NCBI GenBank assembly: GCA_024760905.1
Contig: CM045745.1
Coordinates: 10,108,782-10,172,781 of the forward strand
Source of the DNA: Plotosus lineatus
Lineage: Eukaryota; Chordata; Actinopteri; Siluriformes; Plotosidae
Length of the DNA stretch: 64,000 bases
Direction of reading: 5' to 3'
In this document: piece by piece, positions 44,951 through 64,000 of the stretch
Numbering within the stretch: the stretch's first letter is position 1
Layout of the letters: each line of letters starts with the position of its first letter
Position numbers and translations under genes: made by a program
Notes under the pieces: model-generated
What the model saw: the letters and a program-made list of their open reading frames with translations, nothing else
Database searches by the model: none
What the model was told of the DNA's origin: nothing

Positions 44951-44966
44951 CTTTACTTCCTTCTAG
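44951..44966. promoter_or_regulatory. Possible ETS/PU.1-type site upstream of CD68-like exon 1
   Basis: CTTTACTTCCTTCTAG, read on the other strand, gives GGAAGTAAAG, close to macrophage PU.1 sites. It lies 125-140 bases before the start codon. Function is a guess based on CD68 being a myeloid gene. Confidence 0.25.
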
Positions 44967-45090
44967 TTTCGTTTCTGACAGTTAAGGAGAGGACGCAGCA
45001 GCTTGGGCGCTTTCTACCTTCATCCGCCGAACACGAGGAACTACCGAAAAGCCATCCGCCAGAATTTACAATACCGACCAACAGTGCAAG

Positions 45091-56749
<11,659 letters not shown>

Positions 56750-57158
56750 TGCAGAGAGTCCATAAAAGGACGCCACCACCATCATCATCATCAATCATCA
56801 TCCTTATCAGCACAATCAGTCATAATACCCTTTGATTTTATGAAACAAACCTTGCTTTTGTATTTTTTTCTGCAAAGGCTCCCCCCCCCCGACATTTAAA
56901 AAGTCTCTGTCAAGGTTTTTGTGTGTATGAAAATGCACAAAACAAAATAAGTATCAAGAAATTATTAAATGTAAAAACCTTGATTAAGACTTTTATTTTG
57001 GAAAGTGAGCAAAGTAATTGGGTGATGGATGCAGATATTTCTTGCTGTTGGAAATCTGCTTATTTTGATTTCTTGTCGGAGAATACAAAATCAAAGCCAT
57101 GCACACAAGCAACCGTTATGGCAGAGCATCCTTAATTCTCAGTACGCGCAATACAACA

Positions 57159-57164
57159 AATAAA
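57159..57164 (+). other. Candidate CD68-like polyadenylation signal
   Basis: AATAAA lies 410 bases past the stop codon; another is at 58185-58190. Which one is used cannot be told. Confidence 0.4.
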
Positions 57165-57439
57165 GGCGTGATATCAGAAATGTAGACATCACTGTCGTAC
57201 TCTGACAAACAACGAAAAAATAGAACAAAGTTTAATTTCATCCTCCTTGCGGTCACAGCTTTTTTTAATTAGTTTTAACTTTTGCGCTTTCTTGCTTCCT
57301 ACACCGTACTTGCGTCCTAAATCATATCTGTGTCAACTACAGTATCTTTGACCTTGACAGTTGGATCTCACAGACACAATATAATGTGCAAATCTAATAA
57401 AACAGCCATTTATACTGTCCATGTTGTAACCTGGATAAT

Positions 57440-57775
57440 TGGCGGCAGTGGTTCGCACGTCCACCTCACAGCAAGGAGGCCTGGGTTCTATTCCCAGCTC
57501 AGGTATTTTTGTGTAGAGTTTGCATCTTCCCCCCGTGCTTGCGTGGGCTTCCTCCAGGTTCTCCGGTTTCCTTCCACAGTCCAAAAGCATGCACTGTAGG
57601 CTAATTGGCTGTTCCAAATCACCCCTAGTGGTGACTGTGAAAGTGAATAGTTCTGAGTGTTGGCCCTGCGACGGTGTGGTGAGCTGTCCACGGTGTACCC
57701 CTCCCTTGCCAGAGTCAGCTGAGATAGGCCCCCCTGTGACCCTGATTACAATTAAGTGGTTATAAAATAAATGAA
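57440..57775 (+). mobile_element. SINE family 3
   Basis: GGCAGTGGTTCGCACGTCCA, CAGCAAGGAGGCCTGGGTTC, TTTCCTTCCACAGTCCAAAA and AATTAAGTGGTTATAAAATA are in order. It lies downstream of the CD68-like gene. Confidence 0.72.
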
Positions 57776-57779
57776 TGAG

Positions 57780-58545
57780 GATAAAAACTCTTTCACCTAC
57801 ATAAATTAAATTCGTGTAATTTTTAATGACAATATTAAATGCAAATGACTGTTAATTCTTCTGATTAATAGGTTATTTTTTAGTTACTTACTATTCTATT
57901 GTCTAAAAATCCTGATGATAGTTTGTGCCTTTATGAAGGAATTTATGACATGTTTTTTCACCCTTTGCACTAAAATTGCAAGGTTATAAGGGAAGATATT
58001 TTTTTGTCTGTTGCATTTTGTGTTTTTTTTTAATAAAAAAAAAAAAATCCTAATTAAGTCTTTTGTGAGTATGGATCATATGTGATAATGATAATTATCA
58101 TCATGAAAATGAGCTTTTAGCTTTAGTGCCTTTCTTGTAGCTTTGGCAGAAAGTTGTCTATGTATGAAAGTTCCTCAAGAGAAAAATAAAGGGAAAAATC
58201 TCAAATGGATATTGAACTGTTCTCTGTGGAATTTCTGGCATCTGGTACAATTTCAATTGTGAAACTAAATAGTCCAAAATATAGAGGTCCTCAGTTTTAT
58301 TAATTTAAAATATGTTTAATCCGCTGTTAAACATTACCTCGATATTGTGTTCAGCAATTCCAAAACCCTGTGATTTGACCTTAATAACTGAAAGTAAGAT
58401 CACTGCTAATGCAAAATTGTATCTTGTTTCATTCCCTGTATCTTAGTAACAATTTTCTTTATCAACAGCCTCAAATTAGAAAAAAGATGGGAAAATATGC
58501 TGATACTGGGATTAAAACAGTAAGATATTTATAAATAATATTTAA
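57780..58545. other. Intergenic or 3' untranslated DNA
   Basis: A/T-rich DNA without recognised repeats. It could be part of a long CD68-like 3' untranslated region up to the AATAAA at 58185. Confidence 0.4.
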
Positions 58546-58589
58546 CATGTGTTCGTTTGCTGTCTATGGTGTGAGGCATGTAAAAGAAT

Positions 58590-59297
58590 ACCCCCATTTC
58601 ACTGGAGCGCGGCAGACTCGCGGAAGCAAAACCGTGGTCATCCTCCAACGTTCCTCAGTCATTCCTCAGTCATTCCATCATCTTCCGTGTCCTTCCGTAC
58701 GATTCCGACGGCATTGTTCCTCTTCTGTCAGGCCAAAGTCTTCTGCGAACGTGATTTTGAACATGTTCAAAAGCACGTTCACGGAAAAAAATTCCGACAG
58801 TGTTCCCTCACGTTCCGCAGTCCTTCCGCAAATGTTCCGTCCTTTCCGCAAATGTTCCGTGATCGTTCCTTTTATTCCGCAAGTCTTTCGTGAACGTTCC
58901 GCGAACATTCCTCCTTCTTCCGGATGGTCAAAAGCGGCCACGGAGTCCCCACGGAATACTCATGGAAGGTTTGCGGAATACATGCGGCACATTTGCGGAA
59001 TGGTTGCGGATAAAATGGAAGACTTGCGAAACACTCAAGGAAGTCAGTTCCACTATAAATTATTCCAGTTCATTCACTTTATTTTTCCTGTTTTCCTGTT
59101 CATGTAACAAAGTTTTAAAGTTATAATCACTGTGGTTTGGACTTGTGTGCACGTTTTTTAGTCTGGAATGATTGAGGTGCAAATAAAAGGAACGTATTGA
59201 CATTATTGATATTAAACATATTAACACATGTTACATTTTTAATTTATTGTAAATTTTAAACATATTGCACATTAGAAACATATTGTAAATTACAAAC
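58590..59297. mobile_element. TTCCG-rich block interrupting a family 2 SINE
   Basis: SINE family 2 wording stops after GGCATGTAAAAGAATA at 58588 and resumes with CGTCAGCGTGTTTCTGCC at 59299. In between, TTCCG/CGGAA motifs recur more than a dozen times between 58620 and 59000, followed by an A/T-rich tail. A 34-base palindrome sits in the middle. The open frames over it have no family match that I know. Mobile origin is inferred from the SINE interruption. Confidence 0.45.
58747..58780. repeat. 34-base palindrome
   Basis: The arms GAACGTGATTTTGAACA and TGTTCAAAAGCACGTTC pair with one mismatch (54/73 in the last two digits), centred between 58763 and 58764. Confidence 0.88.
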
Positions 59298-59440
59298 ATA
59301 ATCGTCAGCGTGTTTCTGCCCTGCGATGGCCTGGCGAGCTGTCCAGGGTATACTCTGCCCTCACCCGGAGTTGGCTGGGATGGGCGCTTGCCTCTCCATG
59401 ACCCTAATTAGGATTAAGCGGTTACAGAAAATGATGATGA
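59298..59440 (+). mobile_element. SINE family 2, second half
   Basis: CGTCAGCGTGTTTCTGCCCT, GGCGAGCTGTCCAGGG and the tail AATTAGGATTAAGCGGTTAC are the second half of the unit interrupted at 58588. Confidence 0.72.
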
Positions 59441-59732
59441 TGATGTGTTGGGTTGCTTCATGAATATGATGTGGGTTTGTTGATTGTTTTCTTGTCTTTT
59501 TTTTTAAATTTAAATAAACACTTGAACTGGAACACATGAACAGAAATTTGGGATGGTACAAGCATTTAAGATTTTATTCTTTTGCGATTTCGACATTACA
59601 ACATTACAATGTTGGTTGACTGAAGACTCCAAAACGATAAAATATTTAATGTAGTACACAACGGTTGTTTTGTTTCAATATTTACTGCACATTTTCTTTA
59701 GGGGTCAGGTCAGGATTCCAGGAAGGTGAGTC

Positions 59733-59733
59733 C

Positions 59734-59782
<49 letters not shown>
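59733..59782. repeat. (CA)n microsatellite
   Basis: About 24 CA units. Confidence 0.93.
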
Positions 59783-59787
<5 letters not shown>

Positions 59788-59789
59788 TC

Positions 59790-60490
59790 CGCTTCAGTCA
59801 CAGTTATACTTTGCAGTGGTTTTGCATTGCCTTATTAAATTGTGAATGGGTGACCCTGGTAAAGATATTGTTCCAAAATCTCAGTGTTCCTTTCTGCATT
59901 AATATTGCCATCACAGAAATATGAGCTATTTTTGACAAAACCACATAGTATGATACAACACAAGACTTCTGCACTTGTTGCTAACAATAGTCTGGATGGT
60001 CTGGTTTGTATTTGGTCCACAAATGATGTGGAGTACTGATGCATCTAATCACAGTACACATTTCCTCTGTGCGAGTTGTCCATCCGTGATTCTTCTGAGC
60101 CTAGTGAATCCGATAGCAGTTCTACACACACTTAACATAAAGCTTTTTTTTTTTTTTTGCATTTTACTTAACGCTACTCTGTAGTGCTTCACAAAGCTTT
60201 ACTAAAGTAATCGATTAGTGTTATAAATGAATACTGGTTCAGTGGTTCAAAGATCAACGGGCTTCAACTTAGGCTTGTGCCCTTACTTTTCATTTACTAA
60301 AATAATAATTCATGTTTAATAAAATGGTGTATCTTCTTTTTGAGGATTATAACGGAACAAGAAACTAACCTTAAATTTCTGAAAAATGTATCAAAATTTA
60401 AACAGTTTGTTTTCTTATTCTTATGGTTTACATCACAGCTGTTATATTTTTAATGAAATGGATATAAGGCAGAAAATAATGCTAACTAAT
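59790..60490. other. Intergenic, probable old repeat remnant
   Basis: The segment 59820-60150 (AAGATATTGTTCCAAAATCT, ATTCTTCTGAGCCTAGTGAA) reads like a worn interspersed repeat I cannot name. No gene is seen. Confidence 0.3.
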
Positions 60491-60499
60491 ACAACCTTG

Positions 60500-60630
60500 A
60501 GAAACACGGCCGGCCTTTGATAACCCAGTTAGCTGTTAGGGGACAGTGACATCCTTATGGGACCTGAACCCCCAACCTTAGGATCAGCGATCCAGTGCCC
60601 TTTACCACCAGGCCACCACTGCCCTTAAAC
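60500..60630 (-). mobile_element. SINE family 2, reverse fragment
   Basis: GAAACACGGCCGGCCTTTGA to CCACCAGGCCACCACTGCCC is the reversed 5' half of family 2. Confidence 0.7.
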
Positions 60631-60912
60631 TTGATCTTGTATCATTTTAACTATTATTAATTGTCTTTCTTCTGTTCTGTAATATTTACCAACGTGATTG
60701 GGAAATAATGTAGCCCAGCAACAGACAGCACCTCATTTTTATAAATAAATAATACACCAAATGGTGATCTCAAAAATTGTATGTAAAATGTGCAAATTTA
60801 CATTAAATATATTATATTTAGAATAAAAATGTATACAGTGTACAGTATATGTCTTCTGCTTGTAAAGCTGACTGATTATATTTTCCAGCAGATGGCGATG
60901 TATCTTTGTTTA

Positions 60913-60917
<5 letters not shown>

Positions 60918-60946
<29 letters not shown>
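60918..60946. repeat. (CT)n microsatellite
   Basis: About 14 CT units. Confidence 0.88.
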
Positions 60947-60950
<4 letters not shown>

Positions 60951-60954
60951 CCTT

Positions 60955-61165
60955 TTAGGGCCATGGGTAGACTGGAACCTCTCTAAGCTGACGCTGGGCA
61001 AAGGTGTGGCACACCATGAACAGGTCACCAGACCATCTCAGGGCTAAAACACAACCATTCACACTCACACCCTGGGGCAATTTGGAATAAACAATAAGTG
61101 TAATGTGCATGTTTTTGAATTGGAGGAAAAAACCTGGATTACCAGGAGGAAACTCACACAAGGTG
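60955..61165 (-). mobile_element. SINE family 3, reverse fragment
   Basis: GCTGACGCTGGGCAAAGGTG, CAGGTCACCAGACCATCTCA and ACACCCTGGGGCAATTTGGA are reversed family 3 body wording. Confidence 0.55.
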
Positions 61166-61319
61166 CCACCTTTGTTTAATATCATTTTTTTTCAGCAAGG
61201 AATAGACAGCAGCTCAGAAATGTATAAACAAAGTGTCGGATCACTGCTTTATACTGTATATGTATAATCATGAGCCACATTGCTTTTTTAATGGATTACA
61301 TATAGTAGCCTATAGTCTA

Positions 61320-61660
61320 TAGCAGTGCTGGTCTAGTGGTATAGGGCGCTGGATCGCTGATCCTAAGGTTGAGGGTTTGAGTCCCACTCGCCACAGGGTT
61401 GTCACTGCCCCCCCCAAGTGCAGCTAACTGGGTTATCATAGGCCGGCCGTGTCTCTCAGTGTCTATAGTGTGAGGCATGTAAAAAAAACATTGCTGACTA
61501 TCATAAAGCGTAGCTGCAAAGCCGTCAGCGTGTTTCTGTCCCTTGCGAAAGGATTGTGTTAGGAAGGGCATCCGACATATAAAACCTATACCAATTCAAA
61601 CATGTAAATCATTCACTGTGGCGACCCCTGATAAAGAGAAAAAGCCAAAAGGAAATCATC
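61320..61660 (+). mobile_element. SINE family 2, GGAAGGGCATCC-end variant
   Basis: AGCAGTGCTGGTCTAGTGGT, the B-box-like GGTTGAGGGTTTGAGTCCC, GCCGTCAGCGTGTTTCTGTC, then TTAGGAAGGGCATCCGACAT and GAGAAAAAGCCAAAAGGAAA. It has the same layout as the copy at 52972. Confidence 0.75.
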
Positions 61661-62127
61661 ATAGCAGCCTATATATAAAACAAATGCGTTCCAATTAGGC
61701 CTAATTTATATTAATTGACAAAACCGATAGGCAGCCTACATGAGTGATTATAACTTATTACTTTTTACTTATAAATCTGTAATGGTTCTTAGTTCTTTTA
61801 TTGTTCTTCAAACACCATTGGATCATATTTAACACTGGCTAAAGACTATACAGGTCCTTCTCAGAAAATTAGCATATTGTGATAAAGTTCATTATTTTCT
61901 GTAATGTACTGATAAACATTAGACTTTCATATATTTTAGATTCATTACATACAACTGAAGTAGTTCAAGCCTTTTATTGTTTTAATATTGATAATTTTGA
62001 CAAAAAAGTAAAGAAAAAACAAAAATTCCGATCTCAAAAAATTAGCATATTTCATCCGACCAGTAAAAAAAGTGTTTTTAATACAAAAAAAAAGTCAACC
62101 TTGAAATAATTATGTTCAGTTATGCAC

Positions 62128-63079
62128 TCAATACTTGGTCGGGAATCCTTTTGCAGAAATGACTGCTTCAATGGGGCGTGGCATGGAGGCAATCAGCCTG
62201 TGGCACTTCTGAGGTGTTATGGAGGCCCAGGATGCTTCGATAGCGGCCTTAAGCTCATCCACAGTGTTGGGTCTGGTGTCTCTCAACTTTCTCTCCACAA
62301 TATCCCACAGATTCTCTATGGGCTTCAGGTCAGGAGAGTTGGCAGGCCAATTGAGCCCAGTAATCCCATGGTCAGTAAACCATTTAGCAGTGGTTTTGGC
62401 ACTGTGAGCAGGTGCCAGGTCGTGCTGAAAAATGAAATCTTCATGCTTCCATCTGCTGAAAAGCTTTATGGAGATGAAGTGCTCCAAAATCTCCTGATAG
62501 CGAGCTGCATTGACCCTGTCCTTGATAAAACACAGTGGACCAGCACCAGCAGCTGACATGGCACCCCAGACCATCACTGACTGTGGGTACTTGACACTGG
62601 ACTTCAGGCATTTTGGCCTTTCCTTCTCCCCAGTCTTCCTCCAGACTCTGGCACCTTGATTTCCGAATGACATGCAAAATTTGCTTTCATCCGAAAAATG
62701 TACTTTGGACCACTGAGCAACAGTCCAGTGCAGCTTCTCTGTGGCCCAGGTCAGCCGCTTCTGCCGCTGTTTCTGGTTCAAAAGTGGCTTGACCTGGAGA
62801 ATGCGGCACCTGTAGCCCAGTCCACTGCTTCCACAGGTCCCCCAAGGTCTGGAATCGGCCCTTCTCCACAATCTTCCTCAGGGTCCGGTCACCTCTTCTG
62901 GTTGTGCAGCGTTTTCTGCCACACTTTTCCCTTCCCACAGACGTCCCACTGAGGTGCCTTGATACAGCACTCTGGGAACAGCCTATTCGCTCAGAGATTT
63001 CTTTCTGTGTCTTACCCTCTTGCTTGAGGGTGTCAATGATGTCCTTCTGTACAGCAGTCAGGTCGGCAGTCTTACCCAT
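62128..63079 (-). pseudogene. Tc1 transposase with deletion, frameshift and internal microinversion
   Basis: ATG at 63079 gives MGKTADLTAVQKDIIDTLKQ and a recognisable paired-type DNA-binding region (QKEISERIGCSQSAVSRHLS). The frame shifts within about 62687-62871, where roughly a dozen residues before GYRCRILQVKPLLN are missing. The catalytic DDE residues are all present in the second frame: FSDESKF, QHDLAPAHSA and PDLKPIENLW. Eleven residues before DFIFQHD are replaced because of an inverted 33-base segment. It ends KGFPTKY. It is inactive as it stands. Confidence 0.88.
62443..62475. other. 33-base microinversion inside the Tc1 transposase
   Basis: In the copy at 21055 the coding strand has CACTTC, then ATGCTTCC...GGAGAT, then GAAG. 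Here the coding (-) strand has CACTTC, then the exact reverse complement of that segment, then GAAG. The segment is bounded by CTTC and GAAG. Confidence 0.88.
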
Positions 63080-63674
63080 GATTGCGGTTTTGAGTAATGA
63101 ACCAGGCTGGGAGTTTTTAAAAGCCTCAGGAATCTTTTGCAGGTGTTTAGAGTTAATTGGTTGATTCAGATGATTAGGTTAATAGCTCGTTTAGACTACC
63201 TGAACATGATATGCTAATTTTTTGAGATAGGAATTTTGGGTTTTCATGAGCTGTATGCCAAAATCATCAGAATTAAAACAATAAAAGACCTGAAATATTT
63301 CAGTTGGTATGTAATGAATCTAAAATATATGAAAGTCAAATTTTTATCAGTACATTACAGAAAATAATGAACTTTATCACAATATACTAATTTTTTAAGA
63401 AGGACCTGCATTAGAATTATTTGGAGATGAAGAAAAACATTGGCTGATAAGGGATTATTGTTTTTGGCAGATGCTTGCACGCTCTGTATGTGGACTTGTT
63501 TAGTTCACTGTATTTTGGAGGGATTGTACAACAGCGTCATGCAGCTGGGCCCTAATTCCAGATGTTTTTCTGGGTTAAATTTCACAGAGCTGGGCGGACC
63601 CACAGCAGAGATCTGATTACATGGACACACAACAGTCTGCTTTGTATCCTATGCATTTTACTGATACATTTCAG

Positions 63675-63704
63675 TTGAGAGCACAGACCAACCAGATATG
63701 GCAG
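63675..63704 (+). other. Possible short exon at the window edge
   Basis: TGATACATTTCAG at 63662-63674 is a plausible acceptor and GCAG/GTAAGTTT at 63704 a near-ideal donor. ATG at 63698-63700 would open MA plus one base, so it could be a first coding exon of a gene that starts here. Nothing else supports it. Confidence 0.22.
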
Positions 63705-64000
63705 GTAAGTTTCAAGCTCCCAAGATGGGAATTCTAATTATGCTAAAGTATGGATGTCTTGAATTTGAACTGGTGGGTAACTGATAAATTTCAGGTCATT
63801 ATGTAACGAGTTATGCAGTGCAGGGCAATTGAACTAATAAAATTAAATAAAATAGAAATGTGTTTTGTTAAAAATGTACAGTAATGCGTCTATGCTGTTG
63901 AGAAAAAGCTGCATTACCTTTGTATACTGTATATTATGTTAATGTGTAGGAAGCTTGACGGTCATAAATAAGACTCCAGAGACAGTTTGACATTTGCATT

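Larger units (their letters stand above)
61851..63408 (-). mobile_element. Tc1-like transposon, full length, reverse
   Basis: The ends CAGGTCCTTCTCAGAAAATT and TTTTTTAAGAAGGACCTG are inverted repeats. TA flanks the left end; the right flank is CA, a decayed TA. At 1558 bases it is the same family as 21055-22565, about as old but with a different damage pattern. Confidence 0.9.

Noticed and set aside
44933..45090. Definite macrophage promoter for the CD68-like gene
   Set aside because: A single ETS-like motif is too little; kept only as a low-confidence site.
58547..59107. A 186-residue + strand open frame
   Set aside because: It has no known motif and overlaps open frames on both strands that arise from the TTCCG repetition and starts inside a SINE.

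Overview
The window looks like teleost fish nuclear DNA. The genes are split by GT-AG introns. The space between exons is packed with Tc1/mariner, hAT, Kolobok-type and small TA-flanked DNA elements, RTE-type and other LINEs, tRNA-derived SINEs and long dinucleotide tracts. The species cannot be fixed from the sequence alone. Family identifications rest on remembered protein motifs; no database search was run.

Three protein-coding genes are supported. (1) On the + strand, 23-3394 holds the last three exons of AMDHD1 (imidazolonepropionase, histidine breakdown); the gene starts outside the window. (2) On the - strand, 26936-4568 holds a complete 15-exon RADX-type gene (single-stranded-DNA-binding antagonist of RAD51 at replication forks), which joins into one 813-residue frame. 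AMDHD1 and RADX are tail to tail, 1.2 kb apart. (3) On the + strand, 45091-56749 holds a complete 6-exon LAMP-family gene, best matched to CD68/macrosialin: signal peptide, mucin-like repeats, one LAMP domain, one membrane helix and a GYQTL lysosomal tail, 337 residues. Intron 2 appears to be a GC-AG intron.

Layout: 1-3.6 kb AMDHD1 3' end, with a TA-flanked element in its last intron. 4-27 kb RADX; introns 4, 6, 8, 10 and 14 carry most of the mobile DNA, including a triple nest at 6.3-8.2 kb and an almost full-length RTE LINE at 14.2-17.3 kb. 27-45 kb is gene-poor: SINE, LINE and Tc1 debris with microsatellites. 45-57 kb is the CD68-like gene; its 6.1-kb intron 5 holds an inverted pair of hAT elements and a palindrome with two opposed hammerhead ribozyme motifs of Penelope-like-element type. 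57-64 kb is intergenic: SINEs, an unusual TTCCG-rich block, and a Tc1 element whose transposase carries a 33-bp microinversion.

The three genes share no pathway; they are simply neighbours. No operon, CRISPR array, rRNA or functional tRNA gene was seen. Stretches with nothing recognisable are listed as such.
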